Below are positions 8,847-18,900 of a stretch of DNA of 64,000 nucleotides, piece by piece. Source of the stretch: M0108 sp044228695 (GTDB taxonomy: Bacteria; Pseudomonadota; Gammaproteobacteria; Chromatiales; Chromatiaceae). Each line of letters opens with the position of its first letter. Positions within the stretch are counted from its first letter, which is position 1. The notes below the pieces were generated by a model. That model was not told where the DNA came from, did no database searches, and worked only from the letters and a program-made list of their open reading frames with translations. Location of the stretch: positions 1 through 64,000 of the forward strand of contig JBGAUK010000003.1 in the NCBI GenBank assembly GCA_044228695.1, read 5' to 3'. A program made the translations under genes and the position numbers.

Positions 8847-9425
8847 TCATGAAGTGAGCAAGGGACTTAGCCGCTTGTCAATGGCGTCTCGGGCACGAAA
8901 AATGCGCGAGCGCACCGTTCCGATGGGGCAGTCCATGGCCTCGGCGATCTCCTCGTAACTCAGTCCCTCGAGTTCCCGCAGGACGATAGCGGTACGCAGA
9001 TCCTCGGGGAGTTCATCCAGGGCCTTCTGCACCGTTTGCGCGATCTCCTCGCTCAGAAGATGATTTTCCGGGGTACCCATCTCCCTGAGGCGCCCACCCG
9101 ACTCCAGTTGCTCGGCCACCTCCATCTCCATATCGTCCCTGGGCGGCCGGCGTCCCCGCGAAGCCAAGTGGTTCTTGGCGGCATTGATCGCGATGCGATA
9201 GAGCCAGGTATAGAAGGCACTCTCGCCCCGAAACCCTCCCAAGGCCCGATAAGCCTTGATGAAGGCTTCCTGGGCCACATCCTGGACCTCATTGGAATCA
9301 CGTAGGTAACGGCCAATGAGGCCAGCGACCTTTTGCTGGTACTTGAGCACCAGCAGGTCAAAGGCACGCCGGTCCCCGGCCTGTGCCCGCGCTACCAGTT
9401 CCTGGTCGCCAAGCCGTTCAGACAT
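8847..9425 (-). CDS. rpoE: RNA polymerase sigma-E factor (RpoE/AlgU)
   Basis: ECF sigma factor of 192 residues that directs the envelope stress regulon. Region 2 contains DVAQEAFIKAYRAL and the aromatic core FYTWLYRIAINAAKN; region 4 contains LSYEEIAEAMDCPIGTVRSR, a helix-turn-helix for the -35 element. It heads the rpoE-rseA-rseB-rseC-mucD operon and is divergent from nadB, as in Pseudomonas. Confidence 0.96.
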   Translation of the reverse strand: MSERLGDQELVARAQAGDRRAFDLLVLKYQQKVAGLIGRYLRDSNEVQDVAQEAFIKAYRALGGFRGESAFYTWLYRIAINAAKNHLASRGRRPPRDDMEMEVAEQLESGGRLREMGTPENHLLSEEIAQTVQKALDELPEDLRTAIVLRELEGLSYEEIAEAMDCPIGTVRSRIFRARDAIDKRLSPLLTS

Positions 9426-9466
9426 GGCATCGCGTTCCTGGCGAAGACGTCATTGAATCCGTTTGC

Positions 9467-9493
9467 ATGGACAGATACCCGTATGGAAAGTTC
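9467..9493 (-). promoter_or_regulatory. Candidate sigma-E autoregulatory promoter of rpoE
   Basis: On the minus strand GAACTT (9488-9493) is followed after 16 bases by TCCAT (9467-9471), close to the sigma-E/AlgU pattern GAACTT-N16-TCnnA. It lies about 40 bases before the rpoE ATG. The -10 match is imperfect, so this is a tentative call supported by known autoregulation in the family. Confidence 0.4.
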
Positions 9494-9653
9494 AAGAGTT
9501 CGTGGCGCGGGGCTGGCGGCATCAGGTCCGCGAAGACCCTCTTCTCGAAGAGCGTTTCAGTTTATAGTGAGTGCCCTTGCTTTGCACCCGAAGGGCCCGC
9601 CCGGCGGCGAACCTTTCGGTTCACAGCCACTGGTATCCTTCAGGTCGCCCCGC

Positions 9654-11273
9654 ATGAGCCAAGCCCACCGTTTTGATGTGTTAATACTCGGCAGTGGCGC
9701 CGCTGGGCTTAGCCTAGCCCTGCGCTTGCCCACTTCCCTCTCCATCGCCCTCGTCTCCAAGCGGGATTTGAGCGAGGGCAGCACCCTCTATGCCCAGGGC
9801 GGCATTTCCGCCGTCCTCGACGCCAACGACTCCCTGGCTTCCCATATCGAGGATACCCTGGATGCCGGAGCCGACCTTTGCGACCCGGAACGGGTCAAGT
9901 TGGTGGTGGATCACGGCCCCGCCAGCATTCGCTGGCTCTTCGAACAGGGCGTCGAATTTACCCGTGACGACAAGGCGGTCGAGGCCGGGGGCTACCACCT
10001 CACCCGCGAGGGCGGCCATACCCATCGCCGCGTCGTCCACGCCGCCGACGCCACGGGCAAGGAGGTGGAGACCACCCTTGAGAGTCAGGTCCGCGCCCGC
10101 GCCAATATTCAGATCCTTGAGCGCCACATCGCCGTGGACCTCATCAGCGGGCGCAAACTCGACATCAAGGTGGATCGCTGTCTCGGCGCCTATGTCCTCG
10201 ACGATGCCAGCGGCGAGGTCAAGACCTTGCTGGCTCGTTTCGTGGTGGTCGCCACGGGGGGTGCCAGCAAGGTCTATCTCTACACCAGCAACCCGGATGT
10301 CTCTACCGGTGATGGCATCGCTATGGCCTGGCGCGCCGGTTGCAGGGTGGGCAACATGGAGTTCATGCAGTTCCATCCAACCTGCCTCTATCATCCTCAG
10401 GCCCGCACCTTTCTGATCAGCGAGGCCCTGCGTGGCGAGGGCGGGCGCCTTTTGCTGCCAAACGGCAAGCGTTTTATGCAACGCTTTGACGAGCGCGCCG
10501 AGCTGGCCCCGCGCGACATCGTCGCCCGCGCCATCGACCACGAGATGAAGCGCCTGGGCGCCGAGTGTCTCTATCTGGACATCTCCCATCGGCCCGCCGA
10601 CTTCATCATCGAGCACTTTCCCACCATCCATGCCCGGTGCCTGGAACTAGGGATCGACATCACCCGCCAGCCCATCCCCGTGGTGCCCGCCGCCCACTAT
10701 ACCTGTGGTGGCGTGGTCACCGACGAGATGGCCCGCGCCGATCTGCCGGGCCTGTACGCCATCGGCGAGGTAGCCTATACCGGCCTCCATGGCGCCAACC
10801 GCATGGCCAGTAATTCCCTGCTTGAATGCCTGGTCTTTGCCGCTCAGGCGGCGGCGGATATTCAGGCCCACCTGGCGGATGCCCCCATGCCACCGGACGT
10901 CCCCTTCTGGGATGCCAGTCGTGTCCACGAGCCTGACGAGGCGGTGGTGGTCTCCCATAACTGGGAAGAGTTGCGCCGCTTCATGTGGGACTATGTCGGC
11001 ATCGTGCGCACCAATAAACGCCTCCAGCGCGCCCAGCGCCGCATTGACCTGCTGCACCACGAGATCATTGAATACTACGGTAATTTCCCCGTCAGCAATG
11101 ATTTGCTCGAATTGCGCAACCTGGTGGAGGTCGCCTACCTCATCATCCGCTCGGCCCTGCGCCGCCGCGAGAGCCGTGGCCTGCATTACACCCTGGATTT
11201 TCCTTTCAAAGACCCTGCCCAACGCCAGCCGACAGTGCTGATCCCGGATAATTATCGACCGCGCCCGGACTAA
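9654..11273 (+). CDS. nadB: L-aspartate oxidase
   Basis: FAD flavoenzyme that oxidises L-aspartate to iminoaspartate, the first step of de novo NAD synthesis. The dinucleotide motif ILGSGAAGLSLAL opens the protein, and GANRMASNSLLECLVFA near the C-terminal side is diagnostic. The frame is open back to 9333, but the upstream stretch has no family match; ATG 9654 gives 539 residues, normal for NadB. It is divergent from rpoE with 228 bases between them. The nicotinamide salvage genes are 26 kb away. Confidence 0.95.
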   Translation: MSQAHRFDVLILGSGAAGLSLALRLPTSLSIALVSKRDLSEGSTLYAQGGISAVLDANDSLASHIEDTLDAGADLCDPERVKLVVDHGPASIRWLFEQGVEFTRDDKAVEAGGYHLTREGGHTHRRVVHAADATGKEVETTLESQVRARANIQILERHIAVDLISGRKLDIKVDRCLGAYVLDDASGEVKTLLARFVVVATGGASKVYLYTSNPDVSTGDGIAMAWRAGCRVGNMEFMQFHPTCLYHPQARTFLISEALRGEGGRLLLPNGKRFMQRFDERAELAPRDIVARAIDHEMKRLGAECLYLDISHRPADFIIEHFPTIHARCLELGIDITRQPIPVVPAAHYTCGGVVTDEMARADLPGLYAIGEVAYTGLHGANRMASNSLLECLVFAAQAAADIQAHLADAPMPPDVPFWDASRVHEPDEAVVVSHNWEELRRFMWDYVGIVRTNKRLQRAQRRIDLLHHEIIEYYGNFPVSNDLLELRNLVEVAYLIIRSALRRRESRGLHYTLDFPFKDPAQRQPTVLIPDNYRPRPD

Positions 11274-11415
11274 TCCCCCAACCAAAGCCGAAAACTTAAT
11301 AAGTTTTTTGATGCGGCGCATCAACGTCATTTATCATTTGCCATTACCTAACGCGACCGGAATTCTGGCTGCCCTACACCACTATTCCTTCCCGGCAACT
11401 TGAGGGAGATTTGAC

Positions 11416-13791
11416 ATGACCGAGTACGTCCGCTGGCTCCGCGACCTGCGCATGGACGATGTGCCCATCGTGGGCGGCAAAAACGCCTCCCTTGGCGAAA
11501 TGATCCATCACCTTGCGGAAGTCGGCGTGCGGGTCCCCGGCGGCTTCGCCACCACCGCCGACGCCTACCGCGAATTCCTGGCCAAGGACGGACTGGACGA
11601 GCGCATCCAGGCCCTGCTCGATGACCTGGACGTGGAAGACGTGGCCAAGCTGGCCCAGGTCGGTCCTCGTATCCGGGGCTGGATCCTGGAACAGCCCTTC
11701 CCGGCCGCCCTCGAAGCCGGCATCAATGACTATTACCAGCAATTGGTCGCCGAGGCGGGCAGCGAGGTCTCCTGGGCCGTGCGCTCCTCCGCCACCGCCG
11801 AGGACCTGCCGGACGCCTCCTTCGCGGGTCAGCAGGAGACCTTCCTCAACGTCAAGGGCCTGGACGATATCAAACATCGCATCAAGGAGGTGTTTGCCTC
11901 CCTGTTCAACGATCGGGCCATCTCCTACCGGGTTCACCAGGGCTTCGAGCATCGCCACGTTGCCCTCTCCGCCGGCATCCAGCGCATGGTGCGCAGCGAC
12001 CTCGCCGCCTCCGGCGTCATGTTTACCCTGGACACGGAGTCGGGTTTCCGCGACGCCGTCTTTATCACCTCCAGCTATGGCCTGGGCGAAATGGTGGTCC
12101 AGGGGGCCGTCAATCCTGACGAGTTCTATGTCCACAAACCGACCCTGGCCGCGGGCCGACCCGCCGTGCTGCGCCGCAATGTGGGCGGCAAGGCCCTGCG
12201 TATGGTCTATGCCGAGCCTGGCGGTGCCCAAAAGGTCCTCACCGAGGAGGTGCCCGAGGCCGATCGCACGCGCTTCTCCATTACCGACGCCGAGATCATG
12301 GAACTAGCCAAGCAGGCGGTCCTGATCGAGAACCACTATGGCCGGCCCATGGACATCGAGTGGGCGAAGGACGGTCTGGACGGCCTCCTCTACGTGGTCC
12401 AGGCGCGTCCCGAGACGGTCCAGAGCCGCTCCGGCAATGTCCTGGAGCGCTACCACCTGCGCGCCAAGGGCCCGATCCTGGCCACCGGACGCAGTATCGG
12501 CCATCGCATCGGCGCCGGCCCGGCCCGGGTCGTGCATGGCACCCATGACATGGACAAGGTCCAGCCCGGCGATGTCCTCATCACCGACATGACCGATCCT
12601 GACTGGGAGCCGATCATGAAGCGGGCCGCCGCCATCGTCACTAACCGCGGCGGCCGCACCTGTCACGCCGCCATCATCGCCCGCGAATTAGGCGTGCCGG
12701 CGGTGGTGGGATGCGTCGATGCCACCGAAAAGGTCAAGGAAGGCCAGCCTGTCACCGTCTCCTGTGCCGAGGGCGATACCGGCTTTATCTACGAAGGCGC
12801 CCTGCCCTTCGAGCATAAGATCATCGAGATGTCCCACATGCCGGACATTCCGGTCAAGATCATGATGAACGTTGGCAACCCGGACCGGGCCTTCGCCTTC
12901 GCCGCCACCCCCAACGCGGGGGTCGGCCTGGCGCGCCTGGAGTTCATCATCAACAATATGATCGGCATCCATCCCAAGGCCCTGCTGGAATACGACCAAC
13001 TACCGGCGGATCTCAAGGCCCGCATCGCCCCGCGCATCGCCGCCTACCCGAGCCCGCGGGAGTTCTTCGTCACCAAACTGGCGGAGGGTATCGCCACCCT
13101 GGGCGCCGCCTTTGCGCCCCATACCGTCATCGTGCGCATGTCGGACTTCAAGTCCAACGAATACGCCAACCTGATCGCCGGGACCCGCTACGAGCCGGAG
13201 GAAGAGAACCCCATGATCGGCTTCCGTGGCGCCGGGCGTTACGTTGCCGAGTCCTTCAAGGACTGCTTCGAGATGGAATGCGAGGCCCTCAAGCGGGTGC
13301 GCAACGACATGGGCCTAACCAATATCGAAATCATGGTGCCCTTCGTGCGCACCCTGAAGCAGGCCAAGGCCGTGGTCGAGGCTCTGGCGGCCCAGGGACT
13401 GGAGCGCGGCAAGGACGGCCTGCGCCTCATCATGATGTGCGAGATCCCCTCCAACGCCGTGCTGGCGGAAGAGTTTCTGGAATTCTTCGATGGCTTCTCC
13501 ATCGGCTCCAACGACATGACCCAGCTCACCCTGGGCCTGGACCGGGATTCCGCCCTGGTGGCCGAGCACTTCGACGAGCGCGATCCCGCCGTCCTCAAGA
13601 TGCTGTCCATGGCCATCACGGCCTGCCGCAAGCACGGCAAATACGTCGGCATCTGCGGCCAGGGTCCCTCCGACCACCCGGACCTCGCCGACTGGCTGCT
13701 CAACCAGGGCATCACCAGCATCTCCCTCAACCCCGATACCGTCATCGACACCTGGCTCTATCTGGACGAGAAGGCCAACCAGGCCAAATGA
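11416..13791 (+). CDS. ppsA: Phosphoenolpyruvate synthase
   Basis: Converts pyruvate and ATP to phosphoenolpyruvate, AMP and phosphate for gluconeogenesis. The ATP-grasp N-terminal part begins VPIVGGKNASLGEM; the phosphohistidine domain has H417 in TCHAAIIARELGVPAVVG; the C-terminal TIM-barrel carries the reactive cysteine in VGICGQGPSDHPD. Length 791 residues is normal. A good ribosome site, GAGGGAGA, lies just upstream. It is monocistronic and followed by a strong hairpin. Confidence 0.96.
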   Translation: MTEYVRWLRDLRMDDVPIVGGKNASLGEMIHHLAEVGVRVPGGFATTADAYREFLAKDGLDERIQALLDDLDVEDVAKLAQVGPRIRGWILEQPFPAALEAGINDYYQQLVAEAGSEVSWAVRSSATAEDLPDASFAGQQETFLNVKGLDDIKHRIKEVFASLFNDRAISYRVHQGFEHRHVALSAGIQRMVRSDLAASGVMFTLDTESGFRDAVFITSSYGLGEMVVQGAVNPDEFYVHKPTLAAGRPAVLRRNVGGKALRMVYAEPGGAQKVLTEEVPEADRTRFSITDAEIMELAKQAVLIENHYGRPMDIEWAKDGLDGLLYVVQARPETVQSRSGNVLERYHLRAKGPILATGRSIGHRIGAGPARVVHGTHDMDKVQPGDVLITDMTDPDWEPIMKRAAAIVTNRGGRTCHAAIIARELGVPAVVGCVDATEKVKEGQPVTVSCAEGDTGFIYEGALPFEHKIIEMSHMPDIPVKIMMNVGNPDRAFAFAATPNAGVGLARLEFIINNMIGIHPKALLEYDQLPADLKARIAPRIAAYPSPREFFVTKLAEGIATLGAAFAPHTVIVRMSDFKSNEYANLIAGTRYEPEEENPMIGFRGAGRYVAESFKDCFEMECEALKRVRNDMGLTNIEIMVPFVRTLKQAKAVVEALAAQGLERGKDGLRLIMMCEIPSNAVLAEEFLEFFDGFSIGSNDMTQLTLGLDRDSALVAEHFDERDPAVLKMLSMAITACRKHGKYVGICGQGPSDHPDLADWLLNQGITSISLNPDTVIDTWLYLDEKANQAK

Positions 13792-13802
13792 CCGGGTGAG
13801 CC

Positions 13803-13838
13803 CCCAGAGCCACCCTCCGCCTGGTGGGTGGCTCTGGG
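13803..13838 (+). terminator. Hairpin after ppsA, probable terminator
   Basis: Perfect 13-base arms (13803-13815 and 13826-13838) with a 10-base loop start 11 bases past the ppsA stop. No U-run follows, so it may be factor-assisted or mainly protect the 3' end. A second hairpin with 8-base arms (CCCTCCCG and CGGGAGGG) follows at about 13844-13871. Confidence 0.6.
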
Positions 13839-13918
13839 TCATCCCCTCCCGGTGCTATCGCCACGGGAGGGCGATTTGAAACCACCCGACCCCGGACAAC
13901 CGCTGCATTGGCGCTGGC

Positions 13919-13924
13919 TATAAT
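13919..13924 (+). promoter_or_regulatory. Possible -10 element for the Uma2 gene
   Basis: A perfect TATAAT hexamer stands 32 bases before the ATG at 13957. No good -35 box is seen at 16-18 bases spacing, so the promoter call is weak. Confidence 0.35.
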
Positions 13925-13956
13925 GGCTTAACGGTTGTTCAAACCCAGGAGTTGTC

Positions 13957-14547
13957 ATGTCTAATCTTGCCCGGGTCTACTCGATTACCGCCGACGACTA
14001 TCTGGCTGGGGAGACCCTCTCGCCCATCCGCCACGAGTATGTCGCCGGCGAGGTCTTTGCCATGGCCGGCGCCACCGAAGAGCATGCCACCATCGCTGGC
14101 AACTTGTTTGCAATGCTGCGCACCCAGGTGCGCGGTGGCCCCTGTCGGGTCTATATCGCCGACATGAAACTACGCGTGGCGGCCGCCGACGCCTTCTTCT
14201 ACCCGGATGTCTTCGTGACCTGCGACCCGCGGGACGCCACCGAACCGCTGGCGAAGCGTCACCCATCCCTGATCTGCGAGGTGCTGTCTGAGTCCACCGA
14301 GGCCTACGACCGGGGCGGCAAATTTGCCGCCTACCGCACCTTGGAGAGCCTCAACGAATATCTGCTGATCGACTCGCGCCGCCGCGCCGTGGAGGTCTTT
14401 CGCCGTCAGCCCGGCGGCTGGCTGTTGTCGCCGGTGGCCCCGGACGGGGCACTGGAACTCAACTGTCTGGATTTCCGTTGCGCGGTAGATGCCCTCTATG
14501 AGGACGTGGTCTTCCCGGCCCCACCAACCCAACCTCCAGATGAATGA
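13957..14547 (+). CDS. Uma2 family (DUF820) putative restriction-like endonuclease
   Basis: A 196-residue protein with the Uma2 pattern: SPIRHEYVAGEVFAMAGAT near the N-terminus, the PD-(D/E)XK-like core YPDVFVTCDP, then HPSLICEVLSEST and the lysine-containing DRGGKFAAYR. Such proteins are abundant in cyanobacteria and also occur in purple bacteria; function is unproven, though the fold is nuclease-like. ATG at 13957 has AGGAG upstream. No toxin or antitoxin partner is seen beside it. A small hairpin (14550-14570) follows the gene. Confidence 0.85.
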   Translation: MSNLARVYSITADDYLAGETLSPIRHEYVAGEVFAMAGATEEHATIAGNLFAMLRTQVRGGPCRVYIADMKLRVAAADAFFYPDVFVTCDPRDATEPLAKRHPSLICEVLSESTEAYDRGGKFAAYRTLESLNEYLLIDSRRRAVEVFRRQPGGWLLSPVAPDGALELNCLDFRCAVDALYEDVVFPAPPTQPPDE

Positions 14548-14663
14548 GGCCGTGAGGACATGGCTCACGGACCGGTTGCCACCTGCTAGCGGATTCCATC
14601 CTTAGCGATTCGCCACCAAGATGGCAGCAGTCGTCTTCAATCGCGGCCCACCATCCAGACAGA

Positions 14664-15866
14664 TCAGGGGCGCAATCCAGTTCCGGCGCCCAACTCCATG
14701 GCCAGCAAGGAAAGATCGTCACTGAAGGCGACGCCGGTGCCGGATGCGGCGCTTTGCCAATCGGTCAAGGCCCTGCTTATGCCTGCAATGACTTCATCGA
14801 GAGAGGCGTCCCGCGTCTGGACAAGGAGTGCGCCAAGGCGCTCCGTGCCGAATAGCTCATTGTCAGGATCGAAGCATTCGGTGACCCCGTCGGAATAGAG
14901 CAGCAGGCGGTCGCCGGTCTCAAGCTGAAAAGCGACGGACTCATACTGGGCCTGGGGGATGAGTCCCACCGGTAGGCCACCTCCGCCCAGGGTCTCGAGG
15001 GTGCCATCGCGCCGACAGACTAGGGGATGCGGATGGCCGGCCTGGCAGAGGTGGCCCTGGCCACTGCGGGTATCGATGACACCGTAGATGATGGTGAAAT
15101 AGGTTGGGTCGCCCTCGTCGGCCTGAAAGCCCTCGTTCAGTTGGGTGACGACCGCCACCGGGTCCCCGAAGTCGACCGCCTGCTCCCCGGGACCAGGTCG
15201 CAGGAGCCGCGCCAGATGGACCGACAGCATGGCGGCGGGGATGCCATGACCGGAGACGTCGAGCAAATAGAAGCCGAGCCGGTCCTCGCCCAGGGGATGA
15301 AAATTGAAGAGATCACCCGCCAACTCATCCGCCGGGATCAGGGTCCAGGCCAGCGCGAGCGGCAGGCCCGGCGGCACGGCGCTGGGCAGCAGATGGCACT
15401 GTAAGGCCGCGGCGGCGCGCAGATCGTGCTGGATGCGCCGCTGGGTGAGTTCCAGATTCTGGTAGGCCTCCCGCAACTCCCGCTGCTGGCGATAGAGGGT
15501 CAGGTGAGCGCGCACCCGCGCCAGGACGATCGGCGGGCTGATGGGCTTGGTGATGTAATCGACGGCGCCGAGGGCGAAGCCCCGTCGTTCGGCGTCGATA
15601 TCGGTGCGGGCCGTGATGAAGATGATGGGGATGCCGGCGGTCGCGGCATCCGCCTTGAGACGTTGGCACACCTCGTAGCCGTCCATGCCGGGCATCATGA
15701 TATCGAGCAGGATCATGTCGGGCCTGGGCTCGGCGGCGGCGATGCTCAGGGCCTTCTCGCCATTTGGCGCAGCCTTGACCTTGTATGCGGGTCGCAGAAC
15801 CTCGCTCAGGAGTTCGATGTTTTCCGGCGTATCGTCAACGACCAGGATGGTCTGCTGGCTGTGCAT
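14664..15866 (-). CDS. Response regulator with SpoIIE/RsbU-type serine phosphatase domain
   Basis: A receiver domain (ILVVDDTPENIELL, phospho-acceptor D55 in LLDIMMPGMDGYEV) is joined by a coiled-coil (about residues 120-150) to a PP2C-like phosphatase domain with ADELAGDLFNF, LLDVSGHGIPAAML, LLLYSDGVTECFD and SDDLSLL, the metal-binding aspartates of the SpoIIE class. Start 15866 (MHSQQTILVVDD) is preferred over the longer open frame to 15962. Phosphorylation probably controls dephosphorylation of an anti-sigma antagonist, none of which is encoded nearby. It lies 110 bases downstream of the hybrid kinase on the same strand and may be its partner. Confidence 0.9.
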   Translation of the reverse strand: MHSQQTILVVDDTPENIELLSEVLRPAYKVKAAPNGEKALSIAAAEPRPDMILLDIMMPGMDGYEVCQRLKADAATAGIPIIFITARTDIDAERRGFALGAVDYITKPISPPIVLARVRAHLTLYRQQRELREAYQNLELTQRRIQHDLRAAAALQCHLLPSAVPPGLPLALAWTLIPADELAGDLFNFHPLGEDRLGFYLLDVSGHGIPAAMLSVHLARLLRPGPGEQAVDFGDPVAVVTQLNEGFQADEGDPTYFTIIYGVIDTRSGQGHLCQAGHPHPLVCRRDGTLETLGGGGLPVGLIPQAQYESVAFQLETGDRLLLYSDGVTECFDPDNELFGTERLGALLVQTRDASLDEVIAGISRALTDWQSAASGTGVAFSDDLSLLAMELGAGTGLRP

Positions 15867-15976
15867 GGCTCGTTGCCCTTGGGATTGTTGTTGACGCCAA
15901 CTGGCTGTTGGAGGTCGGTGGTCGATACGGCGCGGGCCTGGGCTCCGGTGATTCTGAAACAAGCTGGCGTCCCACC

Positions 15977-18900
15977 TTATCCCAGGCCGGCTCTGGCCCG
16001 TTTCACGCCATCTAGTGCCGTGTCGAAATCATACCTGGCCAGCGCACGGACGGCATCGCGCAAATGATTTTCCACGCCCGAGCCAGTCGCCAGGGCGCTC
16101 ACCTCATCCAGCAGGGCGACAGCATCGGTATCGCTGGCGACCAGCAAGCACTCCAGTCGTTCGAACCCTTCGCGCAATCCAGCGCTATCCACCTCTTGGT
16201 CCCGCAGCGGTGTCGCGTGGGTCGGGTTCGCGCCAATTCCCGCGAGGGCCGCCATGACCGGTGTCAGTTCCGCCCGCACCCGCTCCAGCAGCGCGGCGAT
16301 AAGGGACTCGGGTGCCGCATCCCGACAGGCCTGTTCCAAATCGGCGGCGGCGGCCTGGATGCCGCCAGCCCCAATATGGCCCGCGTTACTCTTGAGGGTG
16401 TGGGCGGCGCGGGTCGCGGCGGTCACGTCAGAGCCCTGCCGCGCTTGTAAAAAAAGCTCGACGAAGTCCCGCTGGCCGTCGCGAAACTTCGCTAGTAATC
16501 GGGTATACAGCGGCCCATTGCCCAGACAGATGGCCAGGCCCTGGCGTTTGTCGATTCCCGGCAGGTCGGGCAGATCGTCCTCCGGGAAAGCCCCGAGAAC
16601 TCCATTCCGCGTTCCATCTCGAGCATCCTGATCCGGCCCCAGGCCTTGGCCTTGACGCTGGTCCACCGGGAGCCCCGACCCTTGATCTTGGCACTGACCC
16701 GCGACCTGGCCCTGTTCATGGCCCAGATCCTCACCGGCAACCTGATCCTGACCTTGACCCCCGACCTGCCCCGGCCCTTGGCCCGCACTCCGACTCAGGC
16801 TGGGCCCGATCCAGCGGGCCAGGGTGACAAACATCTTGCCAACATCGAGCGGCTTGGCGATGTAGTCGCACATGCCCACCGCCAGCACCTGCTCGCGGTC
16901 ACCGGCCATGGCGCTGGCGGTCATGGCGATGACGGGCAGCGCCGCCAGGGCCGGGCGCTTGCGGATCTCCCGGGTCGCCGTGTAACCGTCCATCACCGGC
17001 ATCTGGCAGTCCATCAGCACGGCGTCGAACTGGGTATCCCGGGCCAGGATGTCGATCGCCTCCTGTCCCTGCCAGGCGCTGACCACTTGCATGCCCGCCT
17101 GTTCGAGGAGTTCCCGGGCCAGTTCCTGATTCAGATCGTTATCTTCCACCAGGAGCAGGCGTGCGCCTCGGAGTTGGGCCCAGGCCGCGTCGTGACCCGA
17201 CCCGGCGGCGTGGCGGGTTCGGGCCGTGACGACCCGGCCCTGATCCAGACTGGCAGGGTCATCCCCCAGGCCGAAACGGGCCTGAAAATGGAAGGTCGAG
17301 CCCTGACCCGCCACGCTCTCAACCCAGATGCGCCCTTGCATCAGCTCCACCAGTCGCCGGGAGATGGCCAGACCCAGGCCGGTGCCGCCATATTTGCGGG
17401 TCGTCGAGGGGTCGGCCTGGCTGAAGGACTGGAACAGCCGGCCGCACTGCTCGGGGGTCATGCCGATGCCGCTGTCTCGGACCCAGAAGTGCAGTTCGAC
17501 CCCCTCCGCCGCCGCCCCGACCTGCTCGACGCCAATGAGGATCTCACCCTGCTCGGTGAACTTGACGGCATTGTTGGCCAAGTTGATCAGGACCTGGCCG
17601 AGTCGCAGCGGGTCGCCCACCAGGGCGCTAGGGACTTCCGGGGCGATGGCGAACCGCAGCGCCAGTCCCTTGTCCTCCGCCTTGAGGCCGACCAGATCGG
17701 TGAGCTGATCGATCACCTCCGCTAGCCGGAAAGCGGTGGCCTCGATAGCAAGTTTCCCCGCCTCGATCTTCGAGAAGTCCAGGATATCGTTGATGATACC
17801 GAGCAGGTTCTGGCCGGCGCCATGGACCTTCGCGATGTAATTGCGTTGTTTCGGGTCGAGCTCGGTTTGCAGGGCCAGGTGCGACATGCCGATGATGGCG
17901 TTCATCGGGGTGCGGATCTCGTGGCTCATGTTGGCGAGGAAGTCACTCTTGGCGCGGGTGGCCTCCTCCGCCAGCGTCTTGGCCCGCAGGAGTTCCTGCT
18001 CGGTGGCCTTGCGCGCGGTGATATCGCGGAACACCACCACCGTGCCGACTAGGTCCCCGTACTTGCGGATCGGCGTCGTGGCATATTCGATCGGAATGGG
18101 TCTCCCGTCCTGGTGCCAGAGGACCTCCGCATCGACGCTGCGCGGCTGACCATCGCGGGCGGTGAGGTGCATGGCGCACTCCACCAGAGGAAAAAGCTGG
18201 CCGTCTGGATAGCTGTGATGCACAAGATCATGCATCGGCCGGCCGATCATCGCCTCCTCCGTATAGCCGAGCATCGCGGGAGCGGCGGGATTCGCAAAGG
18301 TCATCACGCCCTGGCTGTCGAGACCGACAATGCCGTCGCTGACGGACTCCAGGATTAGACGGCTGCGCTCCTCAAGCATGGCCAGATGTTCGGTGGAAGC
18401 TTGGAGCGAGGCCTGTTGCGCCTCGAGTTCGAGGGTCTGATCCTCCAGGGTGGCGGCTTGGCGTTGGGTCTCTTCCAGCAGGGCCTGGGTGCGAATATTG
18501 CGCTCCAGGATCTCCATGCTCATCGCCAGGATGGGCATCAGCTCGTCCAGCAGCGCCTGCTGCTTGCCGCCCAGGCCCGCGAAGGTGGCCAGCTCCAGCA
18601 CCGCCAGCAGGCGATCGTTGCGCAACACCGGCAAGAGGACGATGGCGCCCGGCGGGGCGTCGCCCAGGCTAGAGCCCATGCGGAGGTAGTCCGGCGGTGG
18701 TTGGGTGATAAGGATGGGCGCACGCTCCAGGGCGCATTGGCCGATCAACCCCTGGCCAAGCTCAATAAACTGGCCCAGTTCACCCGGCTCGGGGTGGGCA
18801 TAGGCGGCAAGCAGTCCCAGTCGGCGCGCCTCTTCCTCGTAGAGGTAGATGACGCCCTGCCCCATGCCAAGCAGGGGCGCGATCCGAGCGAGGAAGGTCC

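Noticed and set aside
9333..9653. N-terminal extension of nadB
   Set aside because: The added 107 residues overlap rpoE on the other strand and have no family match; NadB starts naturally at 9654.
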